Source of the DNA: an uncultured Phascolarctobacterium sp.
Lineage (GTDB): Bacteria > Bacillota > Negativicutes > Acidaminococcales > Acidaminococcaceae
DNA: 64,000 bases
Reading direction: 5' to 3'
NCBI GenBank assembly: GCA_947589605.1
Contig: CANQBR010000001.1
Coordinates: 1 to 64,000, forward strand
Each line of letters begins with the position of its first letter. Within the stretch, counting starts at the first letter, position 1. The position numbers and the translations under genes are program-made. The notes beneath the pieces were generated by a model. That model had not been told where the DNA came from. It was given only the letters and a program-made list of their open reading frames with translations, and did no database searches. Positions 10,374-19,037 of this stretch are shown here, piece after piece.

Positions 10374-11360
10374 TTATTTATCCAAACTTACCAGCTCGTA
10401 GCTGCGGGTGCCCAGCCCGATCTCTTCGGCATGCTCCACCGTCACCAAGCCCTGCTGCCGATGGATGCGGGCCACTAGGCTCTTGCCGTCTTTATCTTTT
10501 TGCGCATAGACCAGATCGAGACAGGCCTGATCCAAAGCCACCGGGTCGAGAGAAGAAAGGATGCCGATGTCCTTCAGCTCCGGCTCGGCGGGATGGCCGT
10601 CGCAATCGCAGTCGACGGACAGGCGGTTCATCACATTGATGTAGGCCATGCCCTTGCTGCCGCCCAGATAGTCCGAAACGCCCTTGGCTGCTTCTGCCAT
10701 GGCTTCCAGAAAAGCGATCTGCTCCCCGTCCCACATGCTGACAGTGCTGGTGCCGCCGCTGTGGATCCAGCACTTGCCCATGGAAGAAGCCAGCCCGATG
10801 GAAATATTTTTGAGAGCGCCGCCGAAGCCGGCCATGGCGTGGCCTTTGAAGTGGGAGAGCACCAGATAAGAATCGTAATCTTTGAAGGCTGCGCCCACAT
10901 AGTCTTCTTTGATGCGGCGGCCTCCTTCGATCTTGATGCTCATAGAGCCCTTTTCATCCAAGATCTGCACCGGTGCGATGGCGTCGAAGCCGTGCTCTTT
11001 AATCACTTCGTAATGTTTTTTGGTCTCGCTGCGGGCGCCGCCGTAAGCGGTGTTGCACTCTACGATGGTGCCGTTCACTTTTTGCACCAAGTCTTTGATC
11101 AATTCGGGCCGCAGATAATTGCTGGCGGGAGGCTCGCCTGTGGAAAGTTTCACCGCCGTCTTGCCATGAGGCTGCCACTTTAAAGCTTCATAAGCTGCCG
11201 CCAGGCCCTTGGGGCTGATATCTTTGGTGAAATAAACGACGGCCTTCTCGGCTTTCGTCGTGCCCGGGTCGGCCGGCTTTTTTTCATCGTCAGCGGCTTG
11301 ACCGCAAGCAGTCAAACTTAAAAGGGAGAGTGCCGCCAATAAAGCGATCTTTTTCAGCAT
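10374..11360 (-). CDS. DUF362-domain lipoprotein
   Basis: Lipobox-like LLSLTACGQ; LVLSHFKGHAMAGFGGALKNISIGLASSMGK is DUF362-like. Confidence 0.75.
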   Translation of the reverse strand: MLKKIALLAALSLLSLTACGQAADDEKKPADPGTTKAEKAVVYFTKDISPKGLAAAYEALKWQPHGKTAVKLSTGEPPASNYLRPELIKDLVQKVNGTIVECNTAYGGARSETKKHYEVIKEHGFDAIAPVQILDEKGSMSIKIEGGRRIKEDYVGAAFKDYDSYLVLSHFKGHAMAGFGGALKNISIGLASSMGKCWIHSGGTSTVSMWDGEQIAFLEAMAEAAKGVSDYLGGSKGMAYINVMNRLSVDCDCDGHPAEPELKDIGILSSLDPVALDQACLDLVYAQKDKDGKSLVARIHRQQGLVTVEHAEEIGLGTRSYELVSLDK

Positions 11361-11475
11361 GGATCTTTCCTCCTTTTGGCAGTGTCATCAAAGACTGCGA
11401 TTTTTTCGCGCACTTTTATCCTAGAGCTTCGACTCTGCTTGAAGTCAAGATTTTTTTCGCGGCTTCAAAAAAAAT

Positions 11476-12414
11476 TTAATGGCACAGCCACATATAAAAG
11501 GGGATGGCGACGGCAGCCAAAAGGGTGCTCACCACCGTGAGCATCGCCGCATATTGATAGTCGCCGCCGTAACTTTTGGTGACGATGGAAGTGTTGGTCA
11601 TCACCGGCATGGCCGCGAGGATCAAGAAGACCTGTTCCATCAATCTTTCCAGGCCGAAATAGGGGAGCATCGCCAAAAGCAGCAGCGGGCAGACGAAGAA
11701 GCGGCCCAGCATGGCCGCCGCCAATTGTTTGTCGAAGCGGATCTCTTTCAGGCCGGCCTTGCTCATGGCGATGCCGATGAAGAGCATGGCCAAGGGGGAA
11801 GTGCAGCTGCCGATATAAGCGCAGGCCTGCACCGCCGGCCGCGGCAATTTTAAATCGAGGAGCACGAGGGTGATGCCTAAAAAGAAACCCATCAAAGGCG
11901 GCGACAGCACCTGCCGCAAAGTTTTCAGGCTGAAAAGAGGCACCTTGGTGCCGGCGGACGAGGCCAGTTCGTGCACGCCCAAGGTCCAAAAGAGAGTGGT
12001 GTTGGCCATATAGTAGAGCATGACGTAGGGCACGCCCACTTCGCCGAAGAGGGCTATCCCCAGAGGCAGACCGATGAAGATGACGTTGGAAAAGGCCACG
12101 CAGGTGACGAAGATGCCCCGCCGCTCGGGCGGTATCCCCGCCGCCCGCGCCAAAACTTTGCTGATGAAGTAGCCCGCCAGCATGGAAAGGAAGGGCACGG
12201 CTATGCCTCTGGCCATGCTCACCAATTGATCGTGGCTGAAATTGTTCAGCATGTTGGCCAGCATATAGGTGGGCAGGCACAGCTGGGTCACCATTTTGGA
12301 AAGAAGAGTGATGCTCTCCTCGCCGAACCAGCCCCGCCGCTCCAAAAAAGCGCCGCAGGCGATGATCAGCACGATGACGAGGATGCCGTTCAATGAATGC
12401 AGGATGACCGCCAT
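11476..12414 (-). CDS. AEC-family (auxin efflux carrier type) transporter
   Basis: About 312 aa multi-TM protein with AEC features (GAFLERRGWFGEESITLLSKMVTQLCLPTYMLANML; AFSNVIFIGLPL). Confidence 0.8.
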   Translation of the reverse strand: MAVILHSLNGILVIVLIIACGAFLERRGWFGEESITLLSKMVTQLCLPTYMLANMLNNFSHDQLVSMARGIAVPFLSMLAGYFISKVLARAAGIPPERRGIFVTCVAFSNVIFIGLPLGIALFGEVGVPYVMLYYMANTTLFWTLGVHELASSAGTKVPLFSLKTLRQVLSPPLMGFFLGITLVLLDLKLPRPAVQACAYIGSCTSPLAMLFIGIAMSKAGLKEIRFDKQLAAAMLGRFFVCPLLLLAMLPYFGLERLMEQVFLILAAMPVMTNTSIVTKSYGGDYQYAAMLTVVSTLLAAVAIPFYMWLCH

Positions 12415-12418
12415 GCTC

Positions 12419-12823
12419 CTACTCCCGGTCCTTTTGCTCTTTTTGTTCTTCTTGCTGCTTTTTCCTCTGCTCTAAAACTTTTTCCATCCAATCGATCATG
12501 GCCGCCTTGCCCATTTCGTGCCAGGTGGCGTAAGGACTGTTCTTGGCGATGTAAGCGTCCCACTTTTCTTGGTTGACGTTTTCCACTTCCAAAAGATTGA
12601 CGATGCCGAAGCCGCTGCGCCAAATGATGTCGTCCATGGAGGTGAACTTGCTGTGAGCCTGCAGAAAATCGGGATTGAACAGCTGTTGGAAGGTCACGCC
12701 GTTCAAAATTTTGGCCAGCTCTTTGTCTTTTATAAAAGCGTCCAAATATTTTTTGAAAGTTTTATCCGTTTCGGTCTGTGCCATAAGGGCGAGCCTCCTT
12801 CTCTTTTTGCCGAGTGACAGCAA
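12419..12823 (-). CDS. Hypothetical protein
   Basis: 134-aa ORF; probable internal start at MAQTETDK. Family not recognised. Confidence 0.55.
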   Translation of the reverse strand: MLSLGKKRRRLALMAQTETDKTFKKYLDAFIKDKELAKILNGVTFQQLFNPDFLQAHSKFTSMDDIIWRSGFGIVNLLEVENVNQEKWDAYIAKNSPYATWHEMGKAAMIDWMEKVLEQRKKQQEEQKEQKDRE

Positions 12824-12941
12824 TATTTTAGCATAAACCGCCGCCTCTTGCAGGAAATTTTTCGCCGCAACTTAGCCAAGTTCAGGCCGTTGTGATATGA
12901 TATTGTTTAAAGAAATTTTCCCGAACAGAGGAGGAAAGATC

Positions 12942-13523
12942 ATGCTGCCGACAAGAGAAGAAGCTTGGGCCTTGCTGAAAAAATATAACAAAGAGCCTTT
13001 TCACCTGCGTCACGCTTTGACGGTGGAAGGGATCATGCGCCGCATGGCGGAGAAAGAAGGCTACGGCGACGAGGCGGAGTACTGGGCCTTGGTGGGCCTG
13101 CTCCACGACATCGACTTCGAACTTTATCCTCACGAGCACTGCCTCAAATGCCGTGAACTTTTGGCCGCTCACGCCGTGGACGAAAGATTGATAAAGTCTG
13201 TGGCCAGTCACGGCTGGGGTATCTGCCAAAACGATGTGCCCCCGGAGCACTTCATGGAAAAGGTCCTCTTCGCCGTGGACGAATTGAGCGGCCTCATCGG
13301 CGCCGCAGCCCTCATGCGCCCTTCTAAAAGCGTGCAAGATCTGGAAGTGAAGTCGGTGAAGAAAAAATTCAAAGATAAAAGATTCGCCGCCGGCTGCAGC
13401 CGCGACGTCATAGCCAAAGGAGCGGAAGAACTGGGCTGGTCTTTAGACGAGCTCATGGAGAAGACTATCGCCGCCATGCGGGCAGACGAAGCCGCAATAG
13501 ACGCAGCCTGCGCCGCTCTTTGA
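12942..13523 (+). CDS. HD-domain hydrolase-like protein
   Basis: HLRHALTVEGIMRRMA...YWALVGLLHDIDFELYPHEHC; start chosen at ATG 12942 after GAGGAAAG. Confidence 0.75.
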   Translation: MLPTREEAWALLKKYNKEPFHLRHALTVEGIMRRMAEKEGYGDEAEYWALVGLLHDIDFELYPHEHCLKCRELLAAHAVDERLIKSVASHGWGICQNDVPPEHFMEKVLFAVDELSGLIGAAALMRPSKSVQDLEVKSVKKKFKDKRFAAGCSRDVIAKGAEELGWSLDELMEKTIAAMRADEAAIDAACAAL

Positions 13524-13587
13524 ACGTTCGAGCGTTTTATTTTCAGACCGTATTATTTTTCGAAGGACTTTTTCTTATCGTAAAGTT

Positions 13588-14172
13588 GTGGTGGCCATGC
13601 GTCTTGGTGTTTTGCTCCTCTTCTTTTTGCTGCCGACTTTTTTACCTAGGCCCGCTCTTTGTGCCGAGAAAACTATCTTTCCGACCCCTCCTGCCTCTCG
13701 CGCCTACATGGAGCCGCCTCAACGGCAGCTCTTCGGCCTCTATCGCTCCAAAGCAGGCTATCAGTTATTGCTGAGCGGCGAGTTCGGCGGCGATTCCCTG
13801 GCCTCTTTGCCCGACAGCAAACTTTATAACGGCACCATGCTGCTGCGTAAACAATCGGAGCAATTGCTGCTGGCCCTCACCTCGTTGGACCCGCTGGACA
13901 GCGAAGCTTATAAGAGCATCGCTCCTCTGCCTCTGCCTGCGGGCAGCCGCTTCATCGCCTCTTGGCTGCACAGCAGCTTTTTGACTTGGCTTTGTTGTCT
14001 TTATCGGCAAAACGATCTTTTCGGCGAAAAATTGATCTTGGAAGCCCGAGCCCCCTACGAAGGCAAAACTTATCAGGCTCTTTTCGTCTTCCCCGCCGCC
14101 TCCTACGGCCGTTTTCTTCCTCAGGCCCTCTATTCTCTCAACAGTTTCAAAGTTTTGAAGAAGGCGCCGTAA
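13588..14172 (+). CDS. Secreted hypothetical protein
   Basis: Signal-peptide-like N-terminus (MRLGVLLLFFLLPTFLPRPALCAEK); family not recognised. Confidence 0.6.
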   Translation: MVAMRLGVLLLFFLLPTFLPRPALCAEKTIFPTPPASRAYMEPPQRQLFGLYRSKAGYQLLLSGEFGGDSLASLPDSKLYNGTMLLRKQSEQLLLALTSLDPLDSEAYKSIAPLPLPAGSRFIASWLHSSFLTWLCCLYRQNDLFGEKLILEARAPYEGKTYQALFVFPAASYGRFLPQALYSLNSFKVLKKAP

Positions 14173-14329
14173 AAAACAGCGGGGCTGTCGAACTTCTTCT
14201 TTCTGATCGGCGGCCGAAAAATTTTTTCGCTCTGCCGGATTTTGACAAGAAAAAGACATAATTGCTTTTTATAATGAAGCCGGAACACAAAAAACGATAT
14301 GAGCGTAAAGTGTAAAGGAGTTGATAACG

Positions 14330-15655
14330 ATGAAAAGATCTTCTTTCTCTGCCTTTCCTTGGAAAAAAGCCTTGCTGGCCGCCGCAGCCCTCACCGCTTT
14401 CTGCGGAGCCGTTGCTTTTGCGGCCCCTCATGTAGGTGCCGACGGCCACAGCATGCGAGCCAAAGCAGAGCGGATCTTGGGCCATCACCTGCCGCCCACC
14501 GGTCCGGATCGGCCTGACCTTGCCCCGGCCCCCGGCCCCAAGAGAGGCCCCGGCCTTCGCGGCCATCTGTTGCCGTCTCCCCGCCATCACGCTTCTCTGC
14601 CTTGGGAAGGCATGAAGGCTGCTCGGGAAGATTGGGAAAAACTTTCTCCGGGCGAAAAGCAAGAGGCCATCGCCGAAGCTCGCACCCGGCAACAGCAGCG
14701 GCGAGAAGTTTGTTTCGAGAAAAGCACCGCTGGTTTGAGCCCCGTTGAAAAGGCACAGGTGAAAGCTTATCTTGAAGAAGACGCCCAACTGCGCGAGAAG
14801 CACCGCAGCGAAAGAGAAACTTTGCACTCTCTTTTGGCAGGCTTGGCCCCGGAGCAAAAAGAAGCGATAAAAGCCGGCATCGCGAAAGAAAGAGAGTTTC
14901 GCCCTCGCCCCGCCAAGCCCGAGTGGAGCAAAGAGGAGAAAAAAGCCCACGCCGAAAGAGAAGCAGAGCGGGCCGACCGCCACAACGAACGCCGCAAGCT
15001 CATGAAGCAGCGCTACAACGAGCTCAGCGGCCGCCTGACCCCGGAGCAAAAAGTTCAGGTGGAAGACTATGTGAAGGCCGACAAAGAACTCCGCAGCATG
15101 CACGACGAGCAAAGAGAAAAACTGCGGTCTCGCTTGCAGCAGTTGTCTGCCCAACAGCAGGAAGCAGTGAAAGCCATCCGCCGCGGCGAAAAGGCCTTTG
15201 CTCCCCGTCCTCCGCAGGGCCCCAAACCGCCGAAAAAGTTCGAGCCCCGGCCCCGTCCTCTGACTCCCGAGCAGCGGGAAGCTTACAGAGCGGAGCGGGA
15301 GCAGTGGGCCAAGCTCTCTCCCGAGGAAAGAGCCGCCATCATCGATCGGCGCCACGCTCAGCATCGTAAGCTGCAGGAAGAGCGCTACAACGAGACCATG
15401 GCCAGCCTCACCCCCCAAGAGCGGGCCGAAGTGGAAGCCTTCATCAAAGACGACATGGCTGTGAGGAACCGTCACGATGCCCAGCGGGAGGAATTGCGGG
15501 CCCGCTTGGAGCGGATGACCCCGGCCCAAAAAGAGGCGGTGCGCAGCGGCAGGGCCAAGGCCAGAGAGTATCGTCCCCTTCCGCCCCGTGCGCCGAAGCA
15601 TCATTATAAAGGCCACGAGCCCCAGGAGTGGCACCGCGGCAGAGGCCCCGTGTGA
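14330..15655 (+). CDS. Periplasmic Spy/CpxP-like repeat protein (three LTPEQ-type repeats)
   Basis: Signal peptide; LSPVEKAQVKAYLEEDAQLREKH, LTPEQKVQVEDYVKADKELRSMH and LTPQERAEVEAFIKDDMAVRNRH occur once each in three internal repeats; SD AAAGGAG upstream of ATG 14330. Confidence 0.7.
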   Translation: MKRSSFSAFPWKKALLAAAALTAFCGAVAFAAPHVGADGHSMRAKAERILGHHLPPTGPDRPDLAPAPGPKRGPGLRGHLLPSPRHHASLPWEGMKAAREDWEKLSPGEKQEAIAEARTRQQQRREVCFEKSTAGLSPVEKAQVKAYLEEDAQLREKHRSERETLHSLLAGLAPEQKEAIKAGIAKEREFRPRPAKPEWSKEEKKAHAEREAERADRHNERRKLMKQRYNELSGRLTPEQKVQVEDYVKADKELRSMHDEQREKLRSRLQQLSAQQQEAVKAIRRGEKAFAPRPPQGPKPPKKFEPRPRPLTPEQREAYRAEREQWAKLSPEERAAIIDRRHAQHRKLQEERYNETMASLTPQERAEVEAFIKDDMAVRNRHDAQREELRARLERMTPAQKEAVRSGRAKAREYRPLPPRAPKHHYKGHEPQEWHRGRGPV

Positions 15656-15705
15656 GCCAAGCGTCTGAAAAAGGCAAAAAGATCTCACACCTCGAGTTTT
15701 TTCAA

Positions 15706-15741
15706 AAAAGGTCCGGCCCCTAAGGGTCGGACCTTTTCTTT
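15706..15741 (+). terminator. Intrinsic terminator after the Spy-like gene
   Basis: AAAAGGTCCGGCCCCTAAGGGTCGGACCTTTTCTTTC perfect-arm hairpin with T-rich tail. Confidence 0.8.
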
Positions 15742-15913
15742 CGGTCTGAAGCTCGTGAGTCTTCGGCTTATTTTTTCGACATGAGTTCGCGGAGCTCTGA
15801 CTTTTTCTTTTTGCTCGAAGCTCGTGAGGCTCCGGCTTTTTTCGAAAGACCGCCGCCGCTTGACTGGAAGCCTGCGCCTATATTATCATTAAGAAAGAAA
15901 GAAGGTCGAAAGC

Positions 15914-16756
15914 GTGCAGGATCTCAGCCGCATCAAAAACATCAAGTGCTTCCTCTTCGACATGGACGGCACCATCAATTTAGGCGAAGAGCTCATCCCC
16001 GGCATGGAAGGTTTTTTTCAACGCCTGCAGGCAACGGGGCGCAGCTTTTATCTCCTCACCAACAATTCTTCCAAAAGCCACGCTCCCTATGTGGCGAAAA
16101 TGACCCGTCTCGGCGTGCCGGTGACGGAAAAAGAAGTGCTCATTTCCAGCGATGCCCTTTGCGATCATCTTAAAGAGCACTGCCCCGCCGCCCGCCTCTA
16201 CGTGCTGGGCACGCCCCAATTGGAAGAGAGCCTGCGCAAGGCCGGCTTCGTTTTGGTGACGAAGCCCCGCCTCGCCCCCCGGCCTGTGCAAGAGGACGTG
16301 GACTTGATCGTGCTGGGCTTCGATCAATGCCTCACTTACGAAAGGCTGAGCACCGCCTGCCGCCTCATCGACCGAGGCATCCCCTACATCGCCACTCATC
16401 CCGATCTTCGCTGCCCCATCGAAGGAGGAGAGTTCATCCCCGACACCGGCGCCATGATCGCCCTCATCAAAGCGGCCACCGGCAAGGAGCCGTCTCTCAT
16501 TTTGGGCAAGCCCTACGAATATATGGTGGATGCGGCCCTGCGCCGCACCGGCTATAAGAAAGAACAGCTGGCCATGGTTGGCGACCGCCTGGCCACCGAC
16601 ATCGCCTTCGGCCGCCGCAACGGCATCCTTTCTATTTTGGTGCTGACGGGAGAAGCGAGCCTTGAGGATGTGGAGGCTGCCGCCAAAGCCGGCCGCAGCG
16701 AAGAGGTGCCCGACATCATTTTAGACGGCGCCTACGAGATCTTGCGTTATTTGTAA
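15914..16756 (+). CDS. HAD-IIA family (NagD-like) phosphatase
   Basis: GTG start; CFLFDMDGTINLGEELIPGM, YLLTNNSSKS, MVGDRLATDIAFGRRNG. Confidence 0.88.
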   Translation: MQDLSRIKNIKCFLFDMDGTINLGEELIPGMEGFFQRLQATGRSFYLLTNNSSKSHAPYVAKMTRLGVPVTEKEVLISSDALCDHLKEHCPAARLYVLGTPQLEESLRKAGFVLVTKPRLAPRPVQEDVDLIVLGFDQCLTYERLSTACRLIDRGIPYIATHPDLRCPIEGGEFIPDTGAMIALIKAATGKEPSLILGKPYEYMVDAALRRTGYKKEQLAMVGDRLATDIAFGRRNGILSILVLTGEASLEDVEAAAKAGRSEEVPDIILDGAYEILRYL

Positions 16757-16911
16757 AAAGCGGTGGCATAAGAGAAGATCGGCCCAAAAAAATATGCGCG
16801 TCGGCGTTATCACTGCTCTAAATGTGACACTGCACAGCTTTAGATGCAAGTTCCTTCACAGCGACGCTTTCAAAGACAAACTTCAAGACGACTCTTGAAA
16901 GCAGGTGCATT

Positions 16912-17241
16912 GTGCCTTCAAATAAAGAGTATTTGATTTTCGTGTTAGAACAATTAACGGATCTGGACGGTATTTCCTATCGTGGGATGATGGGCGAATA
17001 TATCCTCTATTTCCGTGGTAAGGTCATTGGCGGTATCTATGACAATCGCTTGCTGGTAAAACCTGTTCCTTCCGCGATCGCCCTTACGCCTAAAGTTACT
17101 TATGGATCGCCCTATGCGGGAGCAAAAGCTCTGCTCTTAGTCGACGATATCGACAACAAAAAATTTCTTTGCGACCTGTTCCGTTCTATGTACGATGAAC
17201 TTCCTGCGCCGAAGAAAAAGAAAAGTGTTTCCGAAAAATAA
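16912..17241 (+). CDS. TfoX/Sxy N-terminal-domain protein
   Basis: ISYRGMMGEYILYFRGKVIGGIYDNRLLVKPVPS matches the TfoX N-terminal domain pattern. Confidence 0.75.
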   Translation: MPSNKEYLIFVLEQLTDLDGISYRGMMGEYILYFRGKVIGGIYDNRLLVKPVPSAIALTPKVTYGSPYAGAKALLLVDDIDNKKFLCDLFRSMYDELPAPKKKKSVSEK

Positions 17242-17246
17242 TGACA

Positions 17247-17291
17247 AAATGCCCTCTGCTATAGGTAGCAACTTATAGCTGAGGGCATTTA
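17247..17291. terminator. Hairpin terminator between the TfoX gene and the original guaA 3' end
   Basis: AAATGCCCTC...TATA...TATA...GAGGGCATTT long inverted repeat. Confidence 0.75.
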
Positions 17292-17413
17292 TAATTTGAA
17301 AATAATGCGGATATATCTGAAGTACAGCGCTTATATGCCTGTTATCAATCTATCATCAAAAGATTTCTAAAGTACCGCAAACTTACATAGACGCCGGCTT
17401 TCTGCGACTGCCC

Positions 17414-17521
17414 CTTTCATTCGAATTCTATCGTCGCCGGCGGCTTGGTGGTGAGATCGAAAAGCACCCGGTTGATGTGCTGCACTTCGTTGACGATGCG
17501 GTTGGCCGCAGCGGCGACAGT
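17414..17521 (-). repeat. Direct repeat of the guaA 3' end (distal island boundary)
   Basis: 108 bp aligns with 29078-29185 with 2 mismatches (17450 G/A, 17519 A/G); includes the guaA stop codon (IEFE*). Confidence 0.95.
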
Positions 17522-17532
17522 CATCTCAGCTT

Positions 17533-18138
17533 TCAGTTGCCGCTCAATACTGCGGTCAATTCGGCCGCAGTATCGGTATAATTTTTGAAGAGTATGGCTT
17601 TAAAGCCCAGTCGAGCGGCAGTCCTGACGTTTTCTGCCCTATCATCCAGAAACACGCAGGTCTCCGGCTGCAAATCGTACCTACTGCAAAGTAAACGATA
17701 AATTTCCGGTTCGGGCTTTATGTAGTGGACATCGCAGGAAAAAAGCCCGCCGTCCATATAACGAGTGAGCTCCAGTATCTCCGGTTTCAAAGAGCGAAGG
17801 TAGCGTGAATAGTTTGATAAATAATATGTACGATATTTTTGCCGTTTTAAGTCGGTCAACCACTGCAGGGCGTATGGGCAGAGATGCAGATACTTCCCTA
17901 CATTGAGGATGACTTTCTCCACATCCCCTGCCAAAGGTCCCGCATCTTTGATAACTGTAGCAATTATCTCATCATCAGGCACTGTGCCTCGATCCAGTTC
18001 CGCCCAAAGACCGCTATGATTGATGGTCTGCCGTAGCTGTTGAGCATAAGCATCGGTAAACCCGGCCTTCTTCATAAAGTCTCTTATGTCGAAACTGATA
18101 AGTACATTGCCCAAATCGAAGACTATCGCCTTATACAC
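17533..18138 (-). CDS. HAD-superfamily hydrolase (YihX-like)
   Basis: [17 protein letters not shown]...[10 protein letters not shown]...[24 protein letters not shown]. Confidence 0.85.
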   Translation of the reverse strand: MYKAIVFDLGNVLISFDIRDFMKKAGFTDAYAQQLRQTINHSGLWAELDRGTVPDDEIIATVIKDAGPLAGDVEKVILNVGKYLHLCPYALQWLTDLKRQKYRTYYLSNYSRYLRSLKPEILELTRYMDGGLFSCDVHYIKPEPEIYRLLCSRYDLQPETCVFLDDRAENVRTAARLGFKAILFKNYTDTAAELTAVLSGN

Positions 18139-18425
18139 GCCTACTAACTCCCTAATAGAGATATTTCTTTTTCGGTCACCGCCCTGTCGTCTTTACGATC
18201 GAACAACTTTGCAGCGCCTTTTTATCGGTCGCTCGATTTGACCTTAAATGACTTTCTTTTGATGACACAGTATCGGCCCTTGTTTACTCATCCTATTGTC
18301 GGCATCGTCAACTTCTTTTTTCGTCTTCCCTACGAAAATACCTTCAGTATTTTTGCTCATGCGTTTCAGCTTCTCAGCGAGGGTGATATCAGCTCATTTT
18401 ACCTTCTGCCTATCCTCTTTGAGTT

Positions 18426-19037
18426 TTACTGCAACAAGGAGTATTTATCTGCTTGCCGCAGGGGAAAAACATATTTTTGCATAAACCGCAACTCTTTCAG
18501 TAAGGAAGAGAAGACACCTGTTTCTTTTTCGCTTTTCTCCAAAACTATAGTCAGCCCCTCGGTGAATTGTTGTCCGTAGGCCTTGAAAAGATGTTCCAAT
18601 AATTTTTGATATTCTCTTTCGTTTTGACGCCAGCGCGGTTCGGTGTACACTACGGCCACTAGGTAAAAGAGACATTGAGCCGCCAAGTTTTCCGAAAAAA
18701 CTTTTTCACTGCAAAGACGGGCTATTTCTGCAAAGACCTCCCTACGGGCCGTATAACTGCGCCGAAAGATCAACATAAATTCGATAAGGCAGCTGTCTTG
18801 CTCCATGTCAATTTTCTTAATCTCTTCCAGCGTTGCGCCCAACTTGCAAAAATGCATATATCTCTTGGTGCCCAGTATCCCCGCCATATCGCTATAAAGG
18901 ATATCGTCTATGGTAGTGGCAAACCTGTTGAGCAGTTGACAGTAACTGCCGTCATCTTGATGCTTATAAATGATCAGGCCCTCCCCATAGGCAAGGGATA
19001 CTATACGATCATGCGGACAATGCAGTGCTGTGCTCAT
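18426..19037 (-). CDS. Hypothetical protein, third member of the MoxR-VWA operon
   Basis: 203-aa ORF whose start overlaps the VWA gene's stop; family not recognised. Confidence 0.7.
   Translation of the reverse strand: MSTALHCPHDRIVSLAYGEGLIIYKHQDDGSYCQLLNRFATTIDDILYSDMAGILGTKRYMHFCKLGATLEEIKKIDMEQDSCLIEFMLIFRRSYTARREVFAEIARLCSEKVFSENLAAQCLFYLVAVVYTEPRWRQNEREYQKLLEHLFKAYGQQFTEGLTIVLEKSEKETGVFSSLLKELRFMQKYVFPLRQADKYSLLQ

Noticed and set aside
14147-15688. 513-aa minus-strand ORF
   Set aside because: Antisense to the repeat-containing Spy-like gene, which has a signal peptide, SD and internal repeats; the antisense product is low-complexity.
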